Below, piece after piece: positions 1 through 13,000 of a stretch of DNA of 64,000 nucleotides. Origin of the DNA: Dipylidium caninum (lineage: Eukaryota > Platyhelminthes > Cestoda > Cyclophyllidea > Dipylidiidae); NCBI GenBank assembly GCA_017562135.1, contig QEYB01000654.1:558001-622000 (forward strand). Reading direction: 5' to 3'. Below the pieces are notes generated by a model that saw only the letters and a list, made by a program, of their open reading frames with translations, was not told the DNA's origin and ran no database searches. A program made the position numbers and the translations under genes. Every line of letters begins with the position of its first letter. Position 1 is the first letter of the stretch.

Positions 1-110
1 GTCGGACGTCATCTCGTCGGTTGTCAGTGTAAAAAACTCCCGTGTCTGCCAACCTCGGCGGCGGCGGCGGATGTCTGCAAAGTCGAGAGTGTCTGCCAAG
101 AAAATGACTT

Positions 111-134
111 CACACACACACACACACACACACA
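111..134. repeat. (CA)n microsatellite
   Basis: An uninterrupted CA dinucleotide run of about 24 bases. Confidence 0.95.
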
Positions 135-960
135 GGCGGGGCGACTTTACAGTGTAATTTTCGCGACCGATTTTCCCCACCTTCGCCACACTGCCTTTCG
201 GTGATTTATTTGACTTGAGTGGAGCCAATCAAGTTGCGGTCACGTTTTTGTTCCCCGCCAGCGCACTCCACTGGGACCATATCTTTAGAAGCCTCATTAC
301 GTTTTTGCAGGCTTTTTTTATATATTCTGGTCAAATTCCTTCTCTGCCACTCTGTCATTTGTCAGAGTCACTTTACACCGTCTCGAATGTGGTCTTCTGA
401 CGCCTTCTTTTTCCCCTTCTCCAACATCCTCCCCGCTTGGAATAGACTGCAAACGGTGTTGCCGTCATTTCGCCCAAATCCTCCTCGAAACACCCTCGGC
501 CAGCCCATTCCAACGCCCCGGGAGGGGGGCGAGGCAGGCGAGGCTCACAATTCTATGGAAGCATTCGCCTTCGTGATCACCGACCTGCTGAACACGCGCA
601 GTTTTGACATTAGCCCCCGATTTATGCCGAGGGCGGCTTCCTCCACCTTCACCTCCACCCCCCCCCAACCCACAGAAGCATCGGTTCCCCCGCCCTCTTC
701 CCGATCCCCGTTGGGGAGGTTGGGGGCGGTGGAGTGTCATCGCCTTCGGGCTGGCCGGACTCACTTTCGTCTTGCCAACTCGTCCGAGGGTCGGTCGCCC
801 TAAACACAGAGCCCGACGGGAGGAGCTCCTCCGCCCCGCGGCGCCCCGCCCAGCTCCGCCGCCCTCGTCTCGGGGGCCGACGGGGCGGCGGGGACGGGGG
901 TTAGCATTAACGCAATCCCCGCCAAAATAAACGTTTGCACGGGACAGGCAGAGTCATTTT

Positions 961-982
961 TCTCTCTCTCTCTCTCTCTCTC
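961..982. repeat. (TC)n microsatellite
   Basis: An uninterrupted TC dinucleotide run of 22 bases, followed by a short C/T-rich tail. Confidence 0.95.
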
Positions 983-3335
983 CCCTTTTTATGTCCTGTA
1001 AATTTTATTTGCGTCCTGTTTGTGTCAACACATACACGTCGGAGTAGACGAGTTAACTACGCAAAAAAGGACGAAAAAAGGGGTAAAGAATTTTGCCAAC
1101 CGCATTTGATAGTGAAGTCTAATTAGTTTTTTTTCGTCAAAATTCCCAATTAACCGCCTCGTACACTCCGCTGTGGTTGGGACAAATTTTTACTCCTCAA
1201 GTAAACGGAGGAGAAGACGAGACTCGCCACTTCTCTTTATTAGTACTGATAGTTGGTGCACGATTCTACCTTATTCCGCTATTTGTGGCCAAGTAATTGT
1301 CAAAAATGTGCTTCCGTGAAGCACCGGTAGTCCGCTTGAGAGAGCCTTTTGCAGCTGCGACTTTTTCCCGTGTCCTCATCTCATTTTACACCTGCGAAAA
1401 GGCAAAAAACACCGCACCATCTCCTTATGAGGCGCTTTTTCGCTTCTTTCCATAAACTTCACTTTTTGGTAATCACAGCAACGTGTCCCTTCTCCGTCCT
1501 CCCCGCTGACCAGTTCACCTTCGTCGTGTTGGTTTCACATACCTCATTTTTTTTCCTTATCTTCTCAACGCTTAAGTTCTCCGCGCTTGAAATTAGTGTG
1601 TTGAAGGTGCAGAGTGAAGGAGAAGTTCATTAGACTTTCGAGGAAGGCGACACAATCGCTTCATCATTTTATTTCTTGCATTGCCGGGACGTGCTACTTA
1701 TAAGGAAATAAGTAGACCGCCAAAGCGACAATCACTTCCCCGTTTGGCTTCAAAAGCACGTTGAGGAAAGACCTATTTCCGCTCCTCCTGAGTTTAATAC
1801 AACTCAAAATGCATCATGATGATGCAAAGGTCCTCACATTTTCGAAAATATAGTCTGAAACATCGCGATTCTGACGCCCCTCTCCCCAGCAATTCACCAC
1901 GACCCTGTTTGCTCAACTGCCGGGACAGCAGCGATCAGCCTCGGCGGGCTTTAAGTCGGAGAGAAGAACGAGGCTGTATACGATTTCTGGCAAAATCCGT
2001 CCAATTGCAGGCCAAGTGGAGAAGAAAGTGCCTGTTTTACGAGTCGTCTTTAACAGTGACAGGTCACCGGTGCGTCGTGTGTCCTGCGCCTCGTCCGCCT
2101 GTCAAACTCCGCCAGGGTTTAGCAGGCCTGCGGCCATAAAATCGGACGTTGAGAGGACTATTTACCATGCCGCACATAGTCGCCGTTTCCCTTTCGAGTT
2201 GATGCCGCTGCCTTGATTTTTCGTGGTTCTCCTTCACCGCGACGAATCAAACTACAACCGGCACTTTGCCCGGTCCCAAAGACCCATTTCCTCTCTCTGG
2301 TCCTGGCGCTGTCCGTCCCTCGCCGTGGCCACTGCCTCATCAGGCTGGAATAAGTCAGCCCATCCGGCGTCGTGGGAAGCGCTGCTTCCTTTAGGACGGC
2401 CTGTGACGTGGCCGGTGGACGTGCGGAGGGGAGAAATTGGCCAGACACGTGACCATGGCGCCGAGAGCACAGCTGTGACCCTCCTTTCCCCCACCCGACT
2501 ACTCCGCGTCTGGCCGACCCTCCTCGTGTCGCGGTTTGTGACTCATCGGCACACGTGTCTCGTGGCTGTCTGAAACCCGTCCGCCTCTCCGTCGTCCGCC
2601 AGGCCAAGAAAAAACAACCCGCAAGTAAAATGGCTGCAGGAATGCAGGGGAATAACCACAAGACCGCGTGGGTGAGGCTCCTTCTGCGGCTGTCATTGCG
2701 TTTCCGCCCCGCATGGTCGTCTGGAGCGCGCCACAAGGTTGCACTGCGGGCTGCACGGGAGACGGGGCGCTAATGGCGGGGGATGTCTGGCGGCGGACGC
2801 AGGACAAACTCGGCGCCCGATGGGGCGTCTGCCCTGGGAGACGCCGGGCGAACAGGCTGCGCTCGGCCTTCTCGGGGCTGGCGGTTGTTTCTCCACGGTC
2901 GATTCGACAGTCGCCTGTTGGGGCAGCCGCAGCGTTCAGTCCGGAGGATTTTCGTATATCCCCACGTAATACGCTAACGCAATCCTCGCACGAGTAGATG
3001 ACATTTGTTTTCCAAGTCAGTCCACCGGTGATGGAGAGACTTTAGCCGGAAGACAAGGACATCCGGAAAATCTCCCTCGGGGTCTCCAACATGCAGGCCG
3101 AGTGAGCAGTTGACAAACAACTGGCGGGTGCACAGCCGATGGCGCTGAGTGAAAACGTCCACCAGTCGTGGACGAAGCCTCCCCAGTCCCGCGACATCCG
3201 GGGCCCCGAAGCGAGGGCCGACGGAGGGGCCGACGCTGGCGACGCATCCGCCCGTTCGCCCGCCCGTCCGCCTGCCCATCCGCCCACCAACTCACCAATT
3301 AACGCACCGCGCGTCCACGACCTGCCTGAAGTGGA

Positions 3336-3402
3336 CCGGACTGGACTGGACTGGACTGGAAATGGACTTGACTGGACTGGACTGGACTTGACCGGACTGA
3401 GG
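3336..3402. repeat. GGACT pentamer tandem repeat
   Basis: About a dozen copies of the pentamer GGACT, some diverged to GGAAAT, GGACTT or GACCGGACT. A related array with the unit CCACT lies near 55.14 kb. Confidence 0.85.
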
Positions 3403-3794
3403 GGAGAGGGCAGTGGACCGCGTAAGGCCACAACGTGGTGTTTTGGCGGTGGCGGTGGCGGGGTAAACGAGCGATTAGTGAAGTAATTCGGCGTGGAGGT
3501 GTGTGAGACGTGGAAGAAGGTCGACTTCCCCCTTTGAGCCAAAGAGACGACGCGTCCGTCGGCGCACGACGGTGCGAGGGTGGACGAGAGGGACGGCGAT
3601 GGGGGGCGGCGGCGGGGGGAAAGGAGAGGGGCAGAGAGAGACCGAGAGACCGAGAGAAGCCTCGCCTCTGCGCCCTACGCTGGATCGGCGGTGGTCGCGG
3701 ATGTCACCGCCCGTCAGCCTGTCGACTACCTTTCGAGCGAGCTCGGCGACGATGGTGGTGGTGGTGGTGGCGGTGGCGGTGGTGTGCGGACTGG

Positions 3795-3825
3795 CGGGCA
3801 GCGGGCAGCGGGCAGCGGGCAGCGG
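3795..3825. repeat. GGGCAGC heptamer tandem repeat
   Basis: About four head-to-tail copies of the heptamer GGGCAGC, inside a long G-rich stretch. Confidence 0.8.
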
Positions 3826-4818
3826 TGGTTGGAGACGAGGCGGGTGAGGCGGGAGGGTTGCCGTGTGAGGGCGGCGACTGTGGCGCCGTCCGGTTCTTCC
3901 TCCCGTCTTTGTGCGTGGGTGGGTGGGTGTGTGTCTTCTTCGGTGGGTGAATCGAGGGGACGGCGACGAGGAGGAAGAGGAGAAGCGGAGGAGGCGGCGG
4001 CGGGACACAGGTGCGCATGTGTTGACCTCACGAGGTTGCGTAGTTTACTTTGAGGCAGAGTTTTATGACCGTGGCTTCGTCGCCGTCGTCGTCTTCTTCG
4101 TGGTCGCGGTTGTGGTTGTCACCATCCTCGCGGGCGTCGTGGGTGTGTGTTGGAAAGGCAAGGACAAATCGGGACGCAAATAGGCGTCGGGTGGGGCGGA
4201 GAAGGCGGAGGAGGAGGAGGAGAACGAGGCGGCGACGTCGGCGTCATCGTGGTCGTGCCAGCACTCCACACTGGCCGTCGTGCCGACGCGGAGGCAGTGC
4301 GTATGGAAGTTGCGGCATCCGCAACCGCGGCGTCACAGGAAGCCGCGCGAGTTGGGAGGAGGTTGCGAGGAGAGGCGGACCGGCCGCGAGCCGATCTGCG
4401 TCTCAGTGACGCGACACTGCGGCGCACGGCGAGTGGCAGGTCGCCCGCGGACAGACGTCGGAGAGGCTGGAGACGGTCGGCGTGGCCGCTCACACAGGAC
4501 TTCGAAGGGGGGCGAAGTTTCGCTGGAGGGAGGCGCGACGTAACCGCAACGCCTTGACATGCGCCGCCCGCCCCGCCCCGCCCCGCCCCGCGCCGCCTCG
4601 TCCTCCTCCACGCGCCCAAGACGGGAATCGCCTCTCCCTTCGCCTTCTGTTCCTCGCACCACTTGCAATTTGGCTGCGGTTTTGCGGTTGTTTTGGGCGT
4701 CACGAGGCTGCGTTCCGACGAAAACACGCTCGTCCGCACACAGAGAGGCAAACACCAAGACGCGGACACACACGCAGACACGCAGACACGCAGAATGCGA
4801 GGGAGAGAGATGGGAACA

Positions 4819-4822
<4 letters not shown>

Positions 4823-4851
<29 letters not shown>

Positions 4852-4935
4852 AGGAGAGGGAGAGGGAGAGGGAGAAGAGGAGGGAGAAGTGGCGGCGGCG
4901 GAGGCGGAGGCGGAGGCGGAGGCGGAGGCGGAGGG
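4823..4935. repeat. Hexamer arrays GGACGC, GGGAGA and GGAGGC
   Basis: Three adjacent simple arrays: GGACGC (about five copies), GGGAGA-type purine repeats, then GGAGGC (about seven copies from roughly 4891). The long Arg/Gly/Glu-rich and Pro/Arg-rich frames across 4.1-5.7 kb on both strands are products of these repeats. Confidence 0.85.
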
Positions 4936-7121
4936 CGTGTGTTGGGGAGTAAATTGACGCGAACGGGCAGTTGGTGCACCGACGCTCGTCGTCCCGCCAA
5001 ACGGTGCAAAACGCCTGCGGTGGCAGCATCGCGGCAGCCTCGGCGACACTGCGGACGCTGAGGACCGCAGCGGGCACCGCGTGTGCCGCGGCATGGGCGC
5101 ACGCGCAGTCGCCGAGGGACGAGGTGGCGTCGCTGGACGTGGGGCGTGGGACGCGGGGCGTTGAGGGGCGGAGCCGCGAGTGCCGCGAGTGCCGCGAGTG
5201 CCGACCGAGGGCGGCGGCGTGGCGTCCGGGCGCGGAGTGGTTGCCGCGGAGGAAGCGTGTGAGCGCTGCCGGAGGGCGCCTCGGCGGCCGAAGCCGCGTC
5301 TGCTCCGCGGTCTGCCACGCCGCCTGCGCCCTCGCTGCCGTGGCCAGTGCGCCGAAGCGGGCGTTTCTGCCACGAGTTGGCTCCTCTTCGCCCACCGCTC
5401 GGCCGTTGTTGCATGGAGCACCTCGCGGGCGCCTGAGTTGGCCTGCGTGGTCTCGTGGCCGAACGTCGACGGGGTGTTTGCGACGGATGGGCAGTCTCGC
5501 CGCCTCGACCCGCCTTCGTTCCCCAGTCCTTGGCCGCCGCCGCCTCCTCCCCGCCCCCCCCCCCTCCCACTTCGGATCAGCCACATCTTGGCGAGCACTT
5601 CGAGCGCTCGACAGGCGTGTCGCGGAGTGACTGAGGCGCGCACCATCGCCTCGGTGGCCGATTTTAGCCGATGGCAAATCCCCCGCAAACAGCAAAAAAA
5701 CGCTCATTTTGCATTTTTCTCCTTCCGGTCATTTGCCTCCTCCACCAGCGCATGAAATTTTCCCATTACTAAGCAACAATTTCACCCTTCTGCGCTGCGT
5801 CCCTTCCCGGGCCGGCGCGTGGCCATGCAAACCGCAAACCGCCTCCACTCCTCGCTCTCTCGCCATCCCCTGTCCCCGTAGTTCTCGCTCTGCCAGAGCC
5901 TTTTTTCTCCATGTCCTCGGCAATTTCCGCCTCCTTGTTTGACCAGCCGGTTGATGCCGCCGTGGGGAAAAGGCGAGGAGAGCGGGGATGTCTCCGCTCG
6001 CCACCTCTCCCCCGCCCTCCGGACCGTTCGGGGGGCCTCCAGCGGCCTCATAGCCGCGCGGCCTCCAGATCCGGTGATTTCGACCGGGGAAGTTGAAGAG
6101 CCGCTAATGACCATCGGTAATGCTTTGTGGCCGTCAGCGGTGGCGGTGGCCCCTTCCGTGAGGAGGTGAGAAGAAGAATTGCCCGACTGCCGGCTCTGCG
6201 ACACAGAGAAGGTCGGACAAGATAAATTCGCGCCTTTCGGCTTCCCTCGCATCCACCAGCCATTCCTTCCCCGCCTCTCCGCCCCCCCCACCCGCCTTGA
6301 AGCCCCTCCTCCCCATCAGTCCGGGCTGTCTCGCCGTTCAGTCGACCCGGTCAATTTGACAGAAGCGCCGGACTTAGCAGAGGCTGCGGACGGTCATGTC
6401 GACGAGTAAACGAAAGCTCGGTTAAACACTCACACAATTTCACTGTCCGACTTTCCACCGTGCGCCACTTCAAGTGCTGCGCCAAGACCGCCTGTCCGAT
6501 GCGAGCTTCCACAGCGACACCGACGGCCAGACGGGGTGGTGTGTGGTCCCACGCGGCTTGCAGGCCCTTCAGACAGTCGTGCGTCGACTGGCCGGCTGTC
6601 CGCCGCCCCTCCGCCCGCCCGCTTCTCGCCCTGGCGCCGGGGGAGAGACACTCCCCACTTAAATCCCGCTCCCCTGTCCGGCCGAGGGGTAGTACGATCA
6701 CCTCACCTCAGCCGCAGGCTCCTGCTGGTCCATGAGTTAAGCGATTTTGCGCTAATTGGCGGTTGACCTGCCCTGTCCTCTGCATCCCCCGCGAGACCGC
6801 TTTCGCCTGCCCCGCGGGGACAGGAGTTATTCCCCAGGCAGCAGGCGGAGATATGCGGTATGTGGGGAGCAGCAAAGCAGAGATTCCATCATTCCACCAC
6901 GAGGTACACGTTACCAAGCATTTGATGCCCAACGGCATTTGACAGGCCACCTTCCGTGCAAAGCCCCTCTTCTTTCGTTCCCCCTCTGTTTTTTCCTGCC
7001 TCAAGAACTACAAAATTCCATCCAAATTAGGGGTCAAGAAGAATGTGGGGAGATTTTTCCGCCCTGCCTTATATCGCCTCAGCCATCACCGTTTTAGCCT
7101 GCCAAAAATCACTCGTTTGTG

Positions 7122-7170
7122 ATTGGTCGGTGCGCCGCCGCCCCCCACTCCCCTCCTCCGCTCCCATTGG
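7122..7170 (+). promoter_or_regulatory. Pair of ATTGG (CCAAT) boxes
   Basis: Two ATTGG motifs start at 7122 and 7166, separated by a C-rich spacer. Each is a full NF-Y-type core (GATTGG and CATTGG). Similar pairs occur near 21.77, 23.07, 56.57 and 58.73 kb. A promoter role is inferred only. Confidence 0.35.
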
Positions 7171-9838
7171 CTTGTTCGCAACTCAAAACTGGTCGAAATG
7201 ACTAAGTTGGTTAGTTTGGCAATCGTCCAAACGCGTTTTCATACCTCGCATCCATTAGACTGACCCAGTTGCAGTTAGTCGTGGCAGTCGTGACGATCCA
7301 AAAATTAGCCAGAATGCGTAAACGGAGGGGGGGAAGCGAGAAATTTGTCACAAAGTTGTCGACCACACGAGAAGATGGGGCAAGGATAGAGGAAATCTAC
7401 TAAATCGAATTGGAAATACCTTCTTCGCCGTCTAAAGAGAGCTCAAGTGGCCAGGGGAGGCAGTTAAGACGAAATACCCATTTAAATCAGCTTCTCTCGG
7501 GGCGCAGACGCAGCCCCGCCTTGACGACGGCCTTCACCCGCGGGCAAAGAAGCTGGCGATTAAGTCGGTCGCAGAACTTAAGTTAAAAACACACAAAATG
7601 GATGGGAGCTTTTTAGCCGGAAAGTTTTCCCGTCCGCGCCCGCCCGCCCGCCCGCCTTCCGAACGAACCAGTGGGACGAGGTGGCTCAAAGGAGGCGGAC
7701 GATTCAAAGAGCCCCGCCCCGCCTCTTTCCTCCCGGTTGTCATGACGACATTGTGTCTTTCCCTGAATGCTCGCCTCTGTCGCCGAGGCAGATGGTAAGT
7801 GGAGCCGAGGAATGTTATGCTCGTTGGTCTCCTCTCCCGCACGTTGTCATGGCGACCGAGAGTGTCTGTCCTCTTCTCCGCTGCCCCCAGCTAGGAGGCG
7901 TTGGCCTCCAGCCCAGACTATACAGCCGTGCAGGGTCGCAGTCCAAACGGCGGACCTGCCAATCCCCATTCTGTGCATGCTGGTGGCCGTGGTAACCGAA
8001 ATTGCAGCCAAGTGGGGCGGTGCTCCGTGAACTTCGACTCTTGTTCTGCTTGTCGCACGCGCCCGGTTGAACTGAATGGTGGTGGAAGTTACCTGTCGTC
8101 CTCGTGGCTGTGTTTACTGCGGGCATTTGGCTTTGTCCCTTCCGCCTCGCCCGGCCACATTCCCACCCCTCCGCCTGGGGAAATTGCGTTCTCATGCGAC
8201 GGAGGTTGGAGGCGGCTTCTCAGGGCACCACGTGGCCGGAAGAAGCGGATGGTCCACTTTGCAGACTTAGTCATCACTGGGCGCGTAGAATGGTAGGTGA
8301 ATTAACTACGGGGCTCAGCCCGCCCGTCTACTACTACTGACCGAGCTTATAAGTAGTATGTCCCCATCGGCTGCTGAAATTGGAGCAACTTGAGCGCTCC
8401 GCTTTCCATTGCGTATTCTGGAAGGTTTAAAATTCTTTGTTCCATCGGGAACAGTTTCTTTCTCTGCCTAGAGGGGTAAAGAATGACAAATTTGCGGCTT
8501 GGAATGGGTCTTAATCCACCAAACCCGTCGACTAATTATGCGGCCAGGCGGGAGGGATGCGGTCGTAAAATGAGGTCCACTTTTTTTCCTCCGGTCATCT
8601 CACAAGTGACGCCTTCATTACAAAATGGGGGGGGGGGAGGAGGAGTTGCCTCCGACCCCTCGACGCGTTACCCGCTTCCAACGACCTTCTCACTTTGATG
8701 TCCTCGGGTCGGCGAAACGGTTCCTTCGCACCGCTGCTGTTCCCCCGGCGGTGAATGTGTCCACGAGGACATTTGCGGGCGACTCAGTCTAACGGAAATA
8801 TAAGCTGTCATTCGGACGGAAAACCCGTCCTCCGCACACTCGCCTGGACGGCCAATTCGGTCCGGAGAGGTGGACGAAGCGCACAGACTCGTCGGAGGGG
8901 AAAGGGCGGCCGGGCGAGACTCACCTTCCTCCTTCACGCCCGAAATGGCGTTGCGGAAAAGTCCCGAGCCGAAGCCTCCTCGGCCGCGTGGCCCGTCGGA
9001 TTAGCTGCCATCTCGCGATGAGGTCGTTGCGCCTGCGAATCCAACTGTCCCCTCATGGCAGACGCCTTGCAACTCCCCACCCTCATTCGTGGGTGTCGCT
9101 CCGCTCTGGCCACCGGTGAAGCCTTCCACCGCCTCCATTTCCGGAGGGGAAGTGAAATCCGGTTGAGTAGGTCCACAGAACGCAATTGCCTCCGTCTTGT
9201 CCCCCTCCGTCCGCCTCTCTCCTCGCCGACGAGGTGGCCACTTCCGCTCCTTTCCGCGAGGGAGGCTTTTTTGACCTCCAGTTAATTCTTCCTCCGAGGC
9301 CTCCACTTCTCCACCGCAGAGTGGAACAGTCGAGTCGAGAGAGAGTTGACTGTCCCTTTGGCTTCCGGTCACCCAAACTGCCTCTTCCAATTGCCTTTCC
9401 TTCTCCTCCTTCGCCGCGGGCCCTTCCGTTCCGCCCCGCCCGCCCCGCTCCGTTGTGGCCTCCTTCAAGTTTATCAAATTGCAAATAAACCGATTTTTCC
9501 GAGTTTTGTCCCTGGCGAGGACCTCCGAGACTTCAGCGTCTCGTTGGAGCCTCCAGCTGTGATGGAGTCATTCAGGCTGTCGCTGGTGGACGTTGCGGAG
9601 CCTCGGAATTAGAGCGAAGCCGCCCCGAGGCTGCAGGCCATGAGGCGGGGAGGAGACGAGGCAGAAGCGTCTCAGGTTTCTGAGGCTGCGCCGACTGGAC
9701 GAAGCCACCGACGAGGTCTTTTAAGGCTGGCAGTTCCGTGGAACCTCCACGCCATTCCCCCCCCCCGCCTCCGGGCACTCGATTCGACGTGTGGAGTGGG
9801 ATTCACTCCTCCTATGCCACTTCTTCTCCACCCTTCAG

Positions 9839-10022
9839 GCGAGTGGCGACGTCTACGCGGAGGAGAGGGCGGCGCTGCCCAACGAGAGCGCTTTGGAGCT
9901 GCCGCTCACCCTCGAGAAGGTCACAACTGAACAGGACGGACAAAAGTTGATTTGCGAGGCCACCACCAGCTACCCGCCCGGCCAGTCTGGCGATCGCAAG
10001 TACACCGAAATCTCCATCAACT
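9839..10022 (+). CDS. Exon: second half of a C2-set Ig domain
   Basis: The acceptor is cttcag before 9839 and the donor T|GTGAGT follows 10022. It starts in phase 0 and ends in phase 1. The product runs from ASGDVYAEERAAL to KYTEISIN and includes the F-strand cysteine (LICEATT). The T left at the donor plus AT at 12406 makes a tyrosine, restoring the typical YPP start of the next Ig domain. Confidence 0.85.
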
Positions 10023-13000
10023 GTGAGTGAGACAAAAAGACACTTTATTTTGCTTTTTTTTGCCTGTTTCTGCCCGAGACGACGTCACCTTTTGCCATTT
10101 TGTCCCACGATAATGTCTGTGGTCACCGTCCGTTCATTCACCGCCAATCGACGGTTGACAAGTCATTTGCCGGACAGTCGAGGGCGGGAGACGTGGGCAC
10201 TTGAGGTGTCCGGGGAGTAAACAGTCGCGTCATCGGCGTTTTTGGCTTCTCCTGTCAATTGTGAGGCAGTCGGGAGGGTTGGCACCTCCTCCCACGGAGT
10301 GGCAGCTGCTTTCGGGCCGAGAGATGCCGTTCCCCTCCTCCTCCCGCGTCCCCCGCGCCCGACGAAATCGTGTTGTCCGGCGGTTTGGACGGGGACTTCT
10401 TCCCTCCGCCTCTCCACGGAACTCCCCACAGCGTTTGGACCGGTTCTGCCCGCATGTCGAGTGAATTCGGGGACGGCGCGCTCCCCCCCGCAGTGAAATA
10501 CCGGCCTCTGCCCCGCGCATTCATCACCACGTCGCCTGTTCGCGACAACTGTCGACAACAGGCAACGAGGCGCCTTCCCCTGCGTGGCACTAGGCGAGAA
10601 ATGGACGGTCAAAACGCCTCCAGTTGCCGGGAGCCACGGCTTTACCGCCGCGCCCACTTCACCCGACGGAGTTGGCGTCGACTGGCGCGAGCGGACGGCA
10701 GTAGAGACTCACCGGCGGCCGACTTCTCGCCTCGCCGCCGACAAATCGGCCTTCACCGTCCGCCGCGTTTGTCCGAGTTGGTGGGAGGTCAGTTTTTCGC
10801 GTAGGCGCGTTCTCCGTCGAAGCCGTGGACCTCGCCACACGCTCGGGAGGGCTCCGTGGACTTTGCCGCCCAGTAGAAGGCGACGCGGTCTAAAAAACGC
10901 GGCGTCGACTGCCAGGACACAAGAAACTCGGTTTGTGGACGAGCAGGAGGCGAGACAGGCGGCGGGGACGGTCCATTCGGCCACTTTCCGCTCGCGAAGT
11001 CGTCTCCACTTCCCAACTGCCTCCATTGGACAACGGTGGCGCAGCATGTTTAGCCCCGTCGTCTCATCATTCCAACTTGACCGGCCTAAAGTGGCAAGGG
11101 GAAGCGACGGGGCGGCCAAGCTGCTTCGCTGCCGCCTCCGCTCCACCACGTCGACCGGTGCAGGACGAGTGAAACTGGCCTCGGACTCTTTCTGCCGCCC
11201 GGGGGACGAAGTCCCCCTACGCGTCGCCCCTCAGTCGGGCAGGGGCGAGGCGGTGGAGCTTCCCCATCCGTCCTCTTGGTCCTCCTCCTCCTCCTCGTCT
11301 TTCTCAGCCTGGTCCTCCGCCTCTTCTTTTCCCTCTCCTCCTCCTCGTTCTGCGCAGTCTTTCGGTTTAAAGGGGAGGCAGAGAAAGGCACTTTTAGTCT
11401 TCTTCCGCCCCTCAGCTCCCCCTGCAAGGCGCAAAACAACCTGTTGGCATGTCCTTCAGCCTGCACCGAGCGGGGCGGGGACCTCGCGGGCGAATTGAAC
11501 GCCTCGCATGCCTTTGCCACGGCCAGGCGGAAGAAGTACTATCTCAGTGCACCGAAGGCGGGGCGAATCACATGGGCAGGGCCCAGCCTGCGCCTTCCCA
11601 CTCGCCGTACACACGCCAACTGTGGCCGTGGCGCCTCGGGCACTGCCTGACACCAGAAGTGCGGCGGAGAGGGTGGAATTCGGGCGGTGGCAGCCAAATC
11701 GGCCTCATTAAAGCGCCACTTCTCGTTAAAACTCGGATGAGTGCGAGGCTTAACTCCACCGCCTGGCGGAAAACGCGGCGCAGACCGTTGCCGAAGTTAG
11801 CGGACAAGCGCAAACACTCGGGCAGCCTTGGCTCCTGTCACCAGACTGTCTGTTGGACAAGTTAAGGCGATGTGTTCGCCGACTGGGTGGATTACGCCGG
11901 TTAGCGGAGGAGAAATTGGCCCCCGGCGGGTGGAATGGCGGCTTTCACCACCTGTTGGCGTGTGTTTTGGCCGGACGCAACCCGCGGGGCCATGAATGGC
12001 TGGTGGCTTTTTCCCTTGCGTCTGAGACGCGACGAGGCGGGACGAGAAAGGCGGTCGTGGGCGTGTTCGTCCACTTAGAGTGAAGAGAGGCCGTGGAAAT
12101 GACCAAAAGTGTGCAATAATGGGCTGCTTTTGACAAGACTCACCTCCCCGTCGCAACGTCTTTCATTTGCCCCGCTGACTAAGTCAGCGACTGTTGGGAG
12201 AACGGGGCGAGCGGGGCGGGGCGGTGGGGCGGCGGCGGGGGAACTGGCAATGAGTAATTCAAGTAAAGTGGCCGCTGTTTGACAAGGGGAAGCCAAAAAA
12301 CTGTAAAAAGGAAGAAAGGAAACACCTTAGTTTTCCCCAAAAGGAGAAAATCATTCCTTGGTTCAGGCAGCTTTGATGTGTGCGCCCCTTTTATCTCGTC
12401 CCCAGATCCTCCGCAAATCTCCTTTGATGCCACTCCAATCCACACCGCCCTGGGCGCATCGGAGGACATTCTCGTAAGTACCTCGGACGTTTGGCTGTGT
12501 GTCTGTCCGTCTGCCCCATCAGTGCCAATCAACGTCGTGTCATTTGCCTCTTCTCCACCGGCTGCAGATCACCGTGCGTGGCAAACCCGCGCCCGAGTTA
12601 ATCTGTGACCACATGGAGTTCTCGGGTCCCCGCGAGTTGGAGGCGCTGCCCCCCGAGAAATCCGGCATCAACAAGTACATTCTTCATCTCAGAGGCGTCA
12701 CGGAAGACGACTTGGGCGAGCATTGGTGTTCAGCCACAAATAAATTTGGTATTTCTAGAGAAAGTCTCACACTCACGCGTAAGTCTGTCGAGGCTATTGG
12801 CTGTGCGAGGCGGGCAAACGCGGCGAAATGACTTTCTTGTCTTGCAGTTGCTCCCTCGAAGCCGAAGGTAGTTTCACCTTCGTTTTCCAGTCATGCGGAC
12901 TATTACCTGCTCGGGTGGCGAGCGAAGTCCAAATCGCCCCTGCGAAATGCCACCTTCCGCATTCAAACGGCAAGTTTTGTGTGTTTCTCCCGTTGCCGCA

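Larger units (their letters stand above)
1..9838. other. Gene-free stretch, GC-rich, simple repeats
   Basis: I see no coding exon I can support here. Open frames are long but arginine-, proline- and glycine-rich, occur on both strands at once and match no family, as expected for GC-rich DNA with few stop codons. The stretch holds a CA repeat, a TC repeat, a GGACT pentamer array, hexamer arrays near 4.8-4.9 kb and a CCAAT-box pair near 7.1 kb. The missing 5' exons of the plus-strand Ig gene that begins at 9839 may lie here undetected or to the left of the window. Confidence 0.6.

Noticed and set aside
4119..5707. Long overlapping minus- and plus-strand frames of up to 483 codons
   Set aside because: They overlap in several frames on both strands, are Arg/Pro/Ser/Glu-rich and run through hexamer arrays. 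No family or splice evidence.
1..9838. Search for the missing 5' exons of the first Ig gene
   Set aside because: No frame with an Ig core (Cys, Trp, then D.G.Y.C) and matching splice phase was recognised; they may be outside the window.
10584..11498. A 304-codon plus-strand frame inside the Ig gene's large intron
   Set aside because: Composition typical of stop-poor GC DNA; it contains a Ser run from CTC repeats and matches nothing.
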